A stretch of 40,222 nucleotides of DNA from an uncultured Truepera sp. (GTDB taxonomy: Bacteria > Deinococcota > Deinococci > Deinococcales > Trueperaceae). The notes below the pieces were generated by a model that saw nothing but the letters and a program-made list of their open reading frames with translations, had not been told where the DNA came from and did not search any database. This document shows, piece by piece, positions 18,434-26,700 of this stretch. Within the stretch, counting starts at the first letter, position 1. Every line of letters starts with the position of its first letter. The position numbers and the translations under genes were made by a program. The DNA lies in the NCBI GenBank assembly GCA_902806425.1, contig CADCWP010000046.1, forward strand, positions 1-40,222. The letters run 5' to 3'.

Positions 18434-19561
18434 ATGTCCGACAGCGTAGACAACCGTATAGACGAGCAGGCCGCGAAACCCGATGAGGTGACCGGACGCA
18501 CGCTCGCACCCTTGGACGTCCCCTACCACGACATCGGCGAACTCCTTGAACCTGAAGGCGGCAGAAGGCAACCCTTGCGTGGTTTTCAAGACGAGTACGT
18601 CGACATCGTCCACTACATCGTCAAATGCACCCACGACATCTGGGAGGGTGGGGACGTCGGCCTCATCTATACCCACTACACCCATAACGCCCGCGTCCAC
18701 ACCTCCGGCGTGATGCTTTACGGGCGCGACCAGATGGTGGAAAATACCCTTCAGCGTCAAGCTGGGTTTCCCAACGCTCGAGCCTACGCCGACGACGTGA
18801 TCTGGTCGGGTGATGAGACGACGGGCTTTCACTCATCGCATCGCGTCTTAAATATCGCCCGCAACACCGGGTATTCGATCTATGGTCCACCCACGGGACG
18901 GTGGATCAGGCGCTACGGGGTCGCGCACTGCCTCGTTTTGGAGAACAAGATCGTTGAGGAGTGGCTCGTTCAAGACACCTTGGCTATCGTTCGCGGGTTG
19001 GGTCTAGACCCTCACATCTATGCCAAACGTTTAGCACAGCAAGACCACGACGCAGGTTTCATCCCTAGCGACAGCTTTGGCGACGTTGACCACCATCGGG
19101 GTCAGGAACCGCCGCCACCTGAACCGAGTGAGAGAGGGGAGTCCGACCCGGAGCGTATGATGCGCCGCAGTATCCACGAGATTTGGAACCGACGACTGCT
19201 CGGTCAGATCGAGCGTTACTACGCCCCCAACGTGGTCTGTTACACCACCGGCAACCGCGTGCTCTACGGTCGTGGTGACTACCGCTATAACGTGCTGGCC
19301 CTGCTCGCCGCCCTACCCGACGCACTGATTCAGGTCGATCACATCTGTTCGCTGCCTAACGGCGACAACAGTTACCGCGTAGCGACGCGCTGGACGCTGC
19401 TTGGTACCCACACTGGCCCCGGCTGGTATGGGCCACCGAGCGGCAAGCGGGTACGGTTGCTGGGCGTGACGCACAGCGAGATCGAGAACGACCGCATCGT
19501 TAGAGAATGGCTCGTGTACGACGAGATCGCTCTGTTAAGACAGGTATACGGCCCGTCTTGA
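18434..19561 (+). CDS. Two-domain SnoaL/NTF2-like protein, copy 3
   Basis: Long identical blocks shared with the 16211 ORF (e.g. DSFGDVDHHRGQEPPP, THTGPGWYG, GLGLDPH). Confidence 0.82.
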   Translation: MSDSVDNRIDEQAAKPDEVTGRTLAPLDVPYHDIGELLEPEGGRRQPLRGFQDEYVDIVHYIVKCTHDIWEGGDVGLIYTHYTHNARVHTSGVMLYGRDQMVENTLQRQAGFPNARAYADDVIWSGDETTGFHSSHRVLNIARNTGYSIYGPPTGRWIRRYGVAHCLVLENKIVEEWLVQDTLAIVRGLGLDPHIYAKRLAQQDHDAGFIPSDSFGDVDHHRGQEPPPPEPSERGESDPERMMRRSIHEIWNRRLLGQIERYYAPNVVCYTTGNRVLYGRGDYRYNVLALLAALPDALIQVDHICSLPNGDNSYRVATRWTLLGTHTGPGWYGPPSGKRVRLLGVTHSEIENDRIVREWLVYDEIALLRQVYGPS

Positions 19562-19659
19562 GTCAGTTAGAGAGCACGCACTACTGGAGCTGAGCAGCTT
19601 CATAAGCTATACGCGCATCGGATAGGGTGGTCTGGCGGCACCTCTAAAGGCGCACAGCG

Positions 19660-19801
19660 CTGAGCCCTGCGATCTGCCGTCACACCTGTATCACGCTGCT
19701 TTTGCTGCTAGGGGTGCTTCAAGGTGGTGAGTGACCGCTTAGGCCACTCGAGCATCTCCGAGACGACAGACACCTACGGCCACGTCATACCGGGTATGTA
19801 A
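19660..19801 (+). pseudogene. Tyrosine recombinase (integrase) C-terminal remnant
   Basis: Frame A ALSPAICRHTCITLLLLLGV, then after a frameshift KVVSDRLGHSSISETTDTYGHVIPGM*, carrying RHT, LGHSS and catalytic-Tyr (TYGHV) motifs. Confidence 0.82.
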
Positions 19802-19935
19802 AAAGCTTCTGATAAGCGCGACACCAAGCTGTTCAGAACGCCGGTAGAGCTTCAGCCGTTGGTGCTCCACTAAGCTTTTGTGGCGTTGGCCCACTATAGA
19901 CACAAACATAAGAAAAGTTCCCTGCTTGGTTAGAA

Positions 19936-19972
19936 TGCAGGGACTCGAGCCCCAATTAACGGAACCAAAATC
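19936..19972 (-). repeat. tRNA-Gln 3'-half fragment, candidate att-site duplicate
   Basis: 37 nt matching 21816-21852 of the tRNA-Gln(TTG) gene with 2 mismatches by eye; no 5' half. Confidence 0.8.
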
Positions 19973-20122
19973 TAAGCCAAGCGTTTCGGCTGAGTTTAGC
20001 TGAGTGCGGTAAGCGTGTCAGAGACGGCATTCTGCTATTATGTGAGGTAGGTTGAGTATGTCGGAAACGGCCAGTATCGCAGAGTTGGTACACTGGCGGC
20101 AAACGGGAACGGACAGAGTGAA

Positions 20123-20905
20123 GTGCGTTTAGGTTGGGGCGGTAGTTACACTACTCGCAAACAAGAAGCGTTACATGCTCAACGCGAGTTCCTTTCTGCC
20201 GTTGAGACGCACGCGCCCCATGTTGTGCGAGAACTCGCTCAAAAGCCTTTTGGGGCCTACAAACTCTTATACGACAGTTTGCCGGACGAATCTACCGAGT
20301 TCGGCGCGTCGAAACGCTACGGGTTTATTGGCGGGTGGGAAAACTTCAAGTATGCGGATGAGTACACGCTGCCATCCCGCCGCAATGTGCGAGACGCCCT
20401 ACTGGTGTGGGCTGGCACCTATCACCTTGAGGCCCGGTGGGTTTTTGACGATGCGCTAAGCACACTCCACATGTGGTGTCAATTCCGCTACGACGGTCGC
20501 TTCTTTCCTGTTGGAGAGATGGCAAAAATCCCCTATGAGCCAGATTTCACGCTGACGATCCGCTACGCCGACTTGAAGATCAAGACGATTGAAGAAGAAA
20601 TGAAGCGGTTTGACGATGAATACAAACGTGCTCGAAATACCTACTTTGCAGAGGCTGAAGCGCGTTATAAGCAGTGGGGGAAAGAAGCTGAAGTGCGCCT
20701 CGAGTTGAAAAGGCATCTTGAATTGTTTGTTTTATACCGTTGTTGTGGAATCCCTGTATCTGAGCCGGTGGGGGGCGGTGACTCACTCGAAGGTAGGTAT
20801 GGGCTACGCTCCAAGACGATCTACGGAGCCCTCAAAGAAGTATGTGAGCTGCTAGCGTTGCCCTATTGGAAGCGCCCAGCGGGGCGGCCACCAAAAATAG
20901 TCTGA
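20123..20905 (+). CDS. Hypothetical protein (island cargo)
   Basis: 260-aa ORF with a charged mid-region and C-terminal GLRSKTIYGALKEVCELLALPYWKRPAGRPPKIV. No family recognised. Confidence 0.6.
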   Translation: MRLGWGGSYTTRKQEALHAQREFLSAVETHAPHVVRELAQKPFGAYKLLYDSLPDESTEFGASKRYGFIGGWENFKYADEYTLPSRRNVRDALLVWAGTYHLEARWVFDDALSTLHMWCQFRYDGRFFPVGEMAKIPYEPDFTLTIRYADLKIKTIEEEMKRFDDEYKRARNTYFAEAEARYKQWGKEAEVRLELKRHLELFVLYRCCGIPVSEPVGGGDSLEGRYGLRSKTIYGALKEVCELLALPYWKRPAGRPPKIV

Positions 20906-21111
20906 TTGACGACAGAACAACCCGCCCGGACTTTTTAGGTTCGGGCGCTTCCATTTACAGTGCGACTAGAGGAGGTGAGTACAAACAAGCCCGCTAAGTT
21001 TGAAACTGAGAACCCGAAGTGCGCTCCTGCTTCCCGGCACAAAGCGCACTCCGAGCCGGTCACAATTGCCCCGAAACACAAAGCCCTTAGACCTTTTGAA
21101 AGGACAATCGC

Positions 21112-21381
21112 ATGTCAAGACTAGCAAGAGATGTACGAGAGCACCGAGTCCACCTCGCTGGGCGTATCAACGCCTACCACGTCGCCGCCCGAAAGCACCC
21201 TGAAAAACTGACCAACGCCCTTGTCGCCGCACGTTCGGACGCACCCAAACTTGAATGCGCTTCAGGTAGAGCGTCTATACTGTGGATGTGCCGTCGCATC
21301 AGGAGATCACAGTTCTGGCCCTTTGGGATGACGAGGCGGGTGTATGGGTTGCCGAGAGCGAACAGGTTCCCGGCCTCGTGA
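21112..21381 (+). CDS. Small hypothetical ORF
   Basis: ATG preceded by GAAAGGA. Overlaps the start of the HicB-like ORF, so the 3' part is doubtful. Confidence 0.25.
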   Translation: MSRLARDVREHRVHLAGRINAYHVAARKHPEKLTNALVAARSDAPKLECASGRASILWMCRRIRRSQFWPFGMTRRVYGLPRANRFPAS

Positions 21382-21518
21382 CGGAAGCTGAAACTGTAGA
21401 GCAGTTGGCTACCAAGCTTTCTGAGCTTATCCCGGAGCTGCTCGAGCTTAACTCACCTGACTTCAAAGGGGTGTCCATCATCAACCTGAAGGCTGAACGC
21501 ACCTTACACACGGTGTAA
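21282..21518 (+). CDS. hicB: HicB-like / DUF1902-type antitoxin
   Basis: ITVLALWDDEAGVWVAESEQVPGLVTEAETVEQLATKLSELIPELLELN; overlaps the downstream HicA start (TAATG). Confidence 0.82.
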   Translation: MDVPSHQEITVLALWDDEAGVWVAESEQVPGLVTEAETVEQLATKLSELIPELLELNSPDFKGVSIINLKAERTLHTV

Positions 21519-21712
21519 TGGCGGATTATGCACCGCAGCTCAAAAGACTTCTTGAAGAAGCGGGTTGCACCTTCCATAGACAGGGTAGGGGGGATCGCGA
21601 GCTGTGGTACAGCCCGCACACAAATAGGCATTTCCCCGTCGACGGTAAGATCAAATCGCGCCACACGGCCAACGGCGTGCTTAAGCAAGCAGGTTTGGCT
21701 AAAGCATTTTAG
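21518..21712 (+). CDS. hicA: HicA-type toxin (mRNA interferase family)
   Basis: Small basic protein LKRLLEEAGCTFHRQGRGDRELWYSPHTNRHFPVDGKIKSRHTANGVLKQAGL, typical of HicA. Confidence 0.87.
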   Translation: MADYAPQLKRLLEEAGCTFHRQGRGDRELWYSPHTNRHFPVDGKIKSRHTANGVLKQAGLAKAF

Positions 21713-21806
21713 TGGGAGAGGTGCAGCTGCCTGCGACTACGAGAAAGGCAGCTGAGAAGATTTCAGCTGCCTCTGCCTCTTTGTTGTCCCTAACAGCGTT
21801 TTTCTC

Positions 21807-21880
21807 TGGCTGGGGTGCAGGGACTCGAACCCCGATTAACGGAACCAAAATCCGCGGTCCTGCCGTTAGACGACACCCCA
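21807..21880 (-). tRNA. tRNA-Gln (anticodon TTG)
   Basis: Minus strand TGGGGTG...CGGATTTTGGTTCCG...GGGTTCGAGTCCCTGCACCCCAGCCA; acceptor, anticodon and T arms pair; CCA encoded. Confidence 0.93.
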
Positions 21881-21893
21881 TTAAGGGTTAGGT

Positions 21894-21967
21894 TGGCTGG
21901 GGTGCAGGGATTCGAACCCCGATTAACGGAACCAGAATCCGCGGTCCTGCCGTTAGACGACACCCCA
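21894..21967 (-). tRNA. tRNA-Gln (anticodon CTG)
   Basis: Near-identical to the neighbouring tRNA-Gln, with anticodon loop TTCTGGT; CCA encoded. Confidence 0.93.
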
Positions 21968-22007
21968 ACAAACGCAAAAGAAATTGTATAAAGCCTGCGG
22001 GGGGCTG

Positions 22008-22703
22008 TCAACCCTGCTCGACCTCGAGTTCGACCTTGACGTTGCCCTTGCGCGTCTCGCCCTGCACCTCCAGCACCGTAAAGCGGCCCAGGCCCTCGGC
22101 GTAAACTTCGTCGCCCGCCTCGGCATTACTCGCTTTGCCTGCGACGCTACCGTTTAGGCTGACCCGCCCGCCCGCGACGCCCTTGGCGAAGTACGCCCTC
22201 GAGACCCGGAACGCTTTGGCCCCTAGCACGTCGACGCGCAGGGACGGCACGATCACCTGTTGCCGCCGCCGCCGCCCACGCGCAAGCCGGGACAAGTCGG
22301 TTTCCTGCACGCTAACGGGCCGCCCGCCGACGTGAGAAAGCCTCAAAACCGCGTCTTTAGCCCGGGGCAGCACGATCACGCTGAGGCCGTCCTGATGCGG
22401 GACGACGTCGCCGATGTCTTCTTTGTCGACGCCCGCCGCGTTAAGCGCCGCGAGCAGGTCGCCTTCGCTCACGGCACCGCCCACGTAAAGCGCCGCCAGC
22501 GTCGTGCTGGCTCCTGGAATGTGCTCGGGATAGGCCGTCAGCACGCGGCGTCTGGCTCCGGTGACGCCGCCCTCAGCGTCCACACTCACGCCCGCGCCCT
22601 TCAGACGCGCGGACAGGCTCGCCGCGTCGTCGGGTTCTAAAAAGCCGGTGTGCGCCACCCGGCCCCCGCGCGCCGCCGCCTCGAGCCGCCTGAATTCATC
22701 CAT
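22008..22703 (-). CDS. YlmH-like S4-domain RNA-binding protein
   Basis: S4-like SLRVDVLGAKAFRVSRAYFAKGVAGGRVSLNGSVAGKASNAEAGDEV; preceding DIGDVVPHQDGLSVIV block typical of YlmH. Confidence 0.85.
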   Translation of the reverse strand: MDEFRRLEAAARGGRVAHTGFLEPDDAASLSARLKGAGVSVDAEGGVTGARRRVLTAYPEHIPGASTTLAALYVGGAVSEGDLLAALNAAGVDKEDIGDVVPHQDGLSVIVLPRAKDAVLRLSHVGGRPVSVQETDLSRLARGRRRRQQVIVPSLRVDVLGAKAFRVSRAYFAKGVAGGRVSLNGSVAGKASNAEAGDEVYAEGLGRFTVLEVQGETRKGNVKVELEVEQG

Positions 22704-23404
22704 CAGCGGATGTCCTTGACCTGTATGCCCGCAGCTCTCAAACGCTCGGGAAACTCGGCGGCCGCCTCACCGACAACACGCAAGACCAGTTCTCGGTGCC
22801 CCCCGACATGCCCTGCGGCCTGCTCCCCGGCGGTCACGACTGCGATGATGTTCGACGGGGTCGCCGCGCTCGCTGCCCGCCCGAGCGCCCCCGGCTCATC
22901 GGGTAAGCTGACCGTCACACGGGTGCCGCCGTCACGGAGGCCGAGCATGGCGACAAAGGCGCGCAGCATATCGCTGATCGTGAGCATCCCCTCGAGCGTT
23001 CCTCCCGACACGACCGGCAAGCCCGAAATTTTGTGCTCTTCCATAAGTAGCGACGCCTGCTCGACCGGGTCCTCTGGCGACACGGTGATCACGGGGGCGC
23101 TCATCACCTCGCGGACGGTAAGCTTGCTCAGCAGGTAGTTGAGTTCGTACACCGAGAGCGTGTTGACCGCGGACGGGGTCGCGTCTTTAAGATCGCGGTC
23201 GGTGACGATCCCGACCAAACGGCCCCCGTCAACGACCGGCAGGCGGCGGTAACCACCCCTACGCAGGAGCTGCATCGCCTCCATCACCGGCGTTTTGCTG
23301 CTGACGCGCTGCGGTTTGCGGGTCATCCACTGGGCTACGAACATGCGGTCACCTTCCCGGCTGGTAGAGTCATCAACCTCACACTCTACCGAAAAAACGC
23401 CCAT
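22703..23404 (-). CDS. Tandem CBS-domain protein with C-terminal ACT-like region (AcuB-like)
   Basis: VAQWMTRKPQRVSSKTPVMEAMQLLRRGGYRRLPVVDGGRLVGIVTDRDL and VREVMSAPVITVSPEDPVEQASLLMEEHKISGLPVV. Confidence 0.88.
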   Translation of the reverse strand: MGVFSVECEVDDSTSREGDRMFVAQWMTRKPQRVSSKTPVMEAMQLLRRGGYRRLPVVDGGRLVGIVTDRDLKDATPSAVNTLSVYELNYLLSKLTVREVMSAPVITVSPEDPVEQASLLMEEHKISGLPVVSGGTLEGMLTISDMLRAFVAMLGLRDGGTRVTVSLPDEPGALGRAASAATPSNIIAVVTAGEQAAGHVGGHRELVLRVVGEAAAEFPERLRAAGIQVKDIR

Positions 23405-23734
23405 CGACGTGCCACTCGAGCGTAGGGTTCCTGTAGGTGGAGAAGCGGCGTAAGTAAAGCCCCATCCCGCGTTTAGGCCGTGAAGCTGCGTGAAGGCCGC
23501 GGCACTTTTTTAGGTATAACATTTGCTTTACCTCTCGCACCGCCAATCTTGTGCAAGCTGAGTAAGGTGTTGAGCATCCAGCATAAACGTTGGTTCTACT
23601 ACGGTTTCATCGAGACTCACGCTTCCATGACCGCGACGGGATGTCGCCGCCGAACGCGTCAGCGAGCGCGAAAACGCTGACGGATTCTCCCCAAAAAGCT
23701 CTCGTTAGTGACGAGTATAGCTGTTAGAAGCGTA

Positions 23735-24227
23735 GGTAGTGCTAATGAGGTAATGATCTGTTGTAATGATGGCTAAAGAGCCAGATGGCAGCGATATGGT
23801 TCTCTAACTTTTGGGGAACGACAAGGTCTTGCGAACAAGTCGGCCTACCCGCTGCTCCACACAGGCATACTTCTGGTTCACATACCCCTGGAGCCAAGTT
23901 TCGGATACGTCGAGCAGCCAGGCGATGCCTGCCAGTGACAGCTTCTCCAGCAGGAGCTTGTCCACCCGAGCTTTTGTCTCCTCGCTGATGCGCTTGTTCG
24001 TCGCTCCATAGACGAACCGCCGCCCGCAGCTCTTGCACCGATACCGCTGTTTACCGTTGCGTACAGGCCCGGGAGCGGCCAAGCCCGTGAGGTGCTGCTT
24101 TAAGGCAAAGACAGGTGCCGTTTTGTCCAAGACATGGATGTGTCCGTTCTTAGTGACCTGCTTACCTCTACAGGCAACGCATCTCAGCGTTCATGAAGCT
24201 TAAACCATTACTACAGGGGCACTACCC
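23735..24227 (-). mobile_element. Internally deleted IS1-family element with both terminal inverted repeats
   Basis: Ends GGTAGTGC (23735, and inverted at 24220-24227). InsA-like ORF (RCVACRGK..., RYRCKSCGRRFVYG) plus InsB C-terminal tail NHIAAIWLFSHHYNRSLPH*; no InsB catalytic core. Confidence 0.8.
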
Positions 24228-24236
24228 ATTTCATAG

Positions 24237-24505
24237 GTATCGCCGAGGTCTGCGTCGCGCCCTCCCACCGGGGACGCGGGTTTGTCAGGGCCATGTTGAG
24301 GGAGGCCGAACGGCACTTCCGCGTGGTTCCGTTTGCCATCTTGTTGGGAGACCCTGAGGTATACGGCTCGAGCGGCTACCGCCCGGTGGGTAACATTTAT
24401 CTTCCTTTTAAGAACGCCGAACCGAACCCGGTTGTACTGGTCAAACCGCTGGGCTCGAGGCTATGGCCTCAGAGCGCGGTCGTCATCGAAGGCCCACCGT
24501 TTTAG
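24237..24505 (+). pseudogene. 5'-truncated GNAT N-acetyltransferase
   Basis: IAEVCVAPSHRGRGFVRAMLREAERHF...VYGSSGYRPVGN; starts directly at the IS boundary with no N-terminal half. Confidence 0.75.
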
Positions 24506-24531
24506 GGCGTTCTCCGCAGGCCGCTGCAACC

Positions 24532-26700
24532 TTACTGCACCGTGACCTGCGCCGCCTCCGGCGCGAACAAGATCCAGTGCTTAAACGGCGTCAGATCAAC
24601 CTCAAGCCCCGTCGGCGCGAAAAACGAAAAGCCACCCTCGGGTGTCCAGGTTCCGAGGACGGCCTTGCCGCGCAGGTAGAGCGTCGCCGCCCCGCCGCTG
24701 TAGGGCAGGTAGAGCCGCCCCTCCGGGTCGCCCGAGTAGGGGAACGCGACGACGCGGGCTACGACTACGGCGTCGGCGGCGACCGCTGTGCCCGCCGCAT
24801 CGACCGCGTCCGCGCCGCTACGGAGCCAGCGGTATTGGTCGAGGTCTGAAAGGTAACGAAAGCCGCTCGTGTACTCCGCCGAGTAACCTACCGTGAGCGA
24901 CGAAACGTCCTCCGCGTCGGCAGGGGGCGCGTAGAGTGTGCCGCTGACCTGACTTGGAATACGGCCGACCGCGTCGCGCAGTGTGGTCCCCGTGGAGAAG
25001 GTGCTGTGCGGCGCGCTGCGGTCCTGCGCCTGGGCGAAGAGGGTGCTCTGCTCGAGGGCGTCTACGGTCGCCAGACCCTCGGTAGCGATGCGGTTGACCG
25101 TGCTGGGCGCGCCGCCGACGTGAACCAGGGTGCCGTTCATTTGGAGAACAGCCTCCAAAAAATAGTCCCGGGCACTGCGAATCGGCCCGACCTGAGCAGG
25201 GTCGTCTTTTGTATAGACGCTCATCAGGCGGGTCATCCCTCCCTCTACGGGCATCTCAAAGACGCCCGCCGCCTCCACTAACCCCCCCTGCGGATAGGCG
25301 GCGTCGGCGTTGTCGATAAGGACGGCCAGGGGATTCTCGAGGGTCGCCTCAAAGCTCTGAACTTCTGCGACGCCCGCCGCCGCGCCGCCAAGGCCGTCCG
25401 ACGCCGCGCCCTGCCCGGTGGGGCTCGCCCGGGGGCCAGCTTCAACCTGCGCGTTGCGCGGGCCACTACCGGCGTCGGCAGCCGCTTGCGGCGCTACCGT
25501 CGCCGACGCGCGCGGCGTGACGATGGAGACTGCCTCGCTGAGGGCCACACCGGGCGTCACGGTAAGCGGTCGCGCTTGGGTTACGACCACGCCGACCTCG
25601 GGCTGTGGCACGTCCTCGCCGGGCGAAGCGGAACCGCTCACCACAGGCTGCGGAACCCTTTGCGCTTCGCGCACGACTACCCCAACCTGCGGCTCGGGAA
25701 CGTCCGCCGAGGCAACCGCCGCCGTGACGCCCGGCTGCGGCACGGCCTGAGTTTGGGCGACGACCGCGCCGACCTGCGGCTCCGGTACCGCACTTGCAAC
25801 CTCCGCCTGCACTTCCGGTTGCGGGACAGGCTGCGCCTGAGAGACGGCCGCGTCAACCTGCGGCTCGGGTACCACGCGGGAGACGACCTCAGTGCTCACG
25901 TCCGGCCTCGGGATAGCGTCCCCTTCGGCAACCACGGTCTGAACCCGGGGCAGCGCGACAGGTCGGGTGACGATGCTTGCGGTGACCTCGGGCGTCGGCA
26001 GCGCCTGGGCTTCGGTGACTGCGACCTCCGGGATGACGCTCACGCGGCGAGGCGGCGTCACGTCGGCCTCCGGGTTGGGCGTCGGCAGCGCGAGGGCGTC
26101 ATCCAAGGGTTGCGGCGCGACCACGGCGGCTTGGATTTCCGGCAGCGTGCTGGCCGGGGCCTGGACGGGTAGGTCGGGAAAGGTGGCAGCTGTCTGCGTG
26201 GGTAGCCGGGCCTGCGGCGGGTTCTCGCTCGGCGGCAACGGTTCGCTCTGGGCTGTTTCGGGGCGGACGGGTGCTTCGGGCGCGTCTTCTAGACCTGTAG
26301 CCTCGGGCGCGGCGAGGACCTCCTCAGCTGCGTTTCCGGCGGCTTGGGCGTCGGCCCCCGCTGGGGCCGGTTCGTTTGTGGCCGCGGCGACGCGCGCTTG
26401 TGCGCCGCTCTCTGGCGGGGCAAGCTCGAGAACGATCAGCTCCTCCGGCTCCCTTTCGGGCGCGGTGCTAGGTACGGTGGACAACCACACGACGCTGAGA
26501 AGCGCCGCCGCGTGCAGCAGGAGCGACAGCAGGAGCGCCCGCCGCCGGTCCCGGTCGCCCCAAAAGGTCGCCAGCGGGCGGCGTTCACGGCGGACCCAGA
26601 CTGCTCTAGCCGCGCCGCGTAGCGATGCACGCGACACCCGCCGTGACCCCTCACGTCTCGGACGGAGGGTGCGGAAGAAGACGCGGCGTTTGCGGGCCAA
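24532..26700 (-). CDS. TonB-like N-terminal TM plus repetitive linker plus DUF3048-like C-terminal domain
   Basis: ALLLSLLLHAAALLSVVWLSTVP TM; ~30-aa periodic VPQPEVxAxVxxA linker; C-terminal NPLAVLIDNADAAYPQGGLVEAAGVFEMPVEGGMTRLMSVY...VGPIRSARDYFLE as in DUF3048/YerB. Confidence 0.8.
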   Translation of the reverse strand: MARKRRVFFRTLRPRREGSRRVSRASLRGAARAVWVRRERRPLATFWGDRDRRRALLLSLLLHAAALLSVVWLSTVPSTAPEREPEELIVLELAPPESGAQARVAAATNEPAPAGADAQAAGNAAEEVLAAPEATGLEDAPEAPVRPETAQSEPLPPSENPPQARLPTQTAATFPDLPVQAPASTLPEIQAAVVAPQPLDDALALPTPNPEADVTPPRRVSVIPEVAVTEAQALPTPEVTASIVTRPVALPRVQTVVAEGDAIPRPDVSTEVVSRVVPEPQVDAAVSQAQPVPQPEVQAEVASAVPEPQVGAVVAQTQAVPQPGVTAAVASADVPEPQVGVVVREAQRVPQPVVSGSASPGEDVPQPEVGVVVTQARPLTVTPGVALSEAVSIVTPRASATVAPQAAADAGSGPRNAQVEAGPRASPTGQGAASDGLGGAAAGVAEVQSFEATLENPLAVLIDNADAAYPQGGLVEAAGVFEMPVEGGMTRLMSVYTKDDPAQVGPIRSARDYFLEAVLQMNGTLVHVGGAPSTVNRIATEGLATVDALEQSTLFAQAQDRSAPHSTFSTGTTLRDAVGRIPSQVSGTLYAPPADAEDVSSLTVGYSAEYTSGFRYLSDLDQYRWLRSGADAVDAAGTAVAADAVVVARVVAFPYSGDPEGRLYLPYSGGAATLYLRGKAVLGTWTPEGGFSFFAPTGLEVDLTPFKHWILFAPEAAQVTVQ

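Noticed and set aside
19936-19972. A third tRNA-Gln gene
   Set aside because: Only the 3' half matches; no 5' acceptor or D arm. Treated as an att-like fragment.
20175-20459. Alternative-frame ORF inside the cargo gene
   Set aside because: Fully nested in the longer 20123-20905 ORF, with no RBS or recognisable motif.
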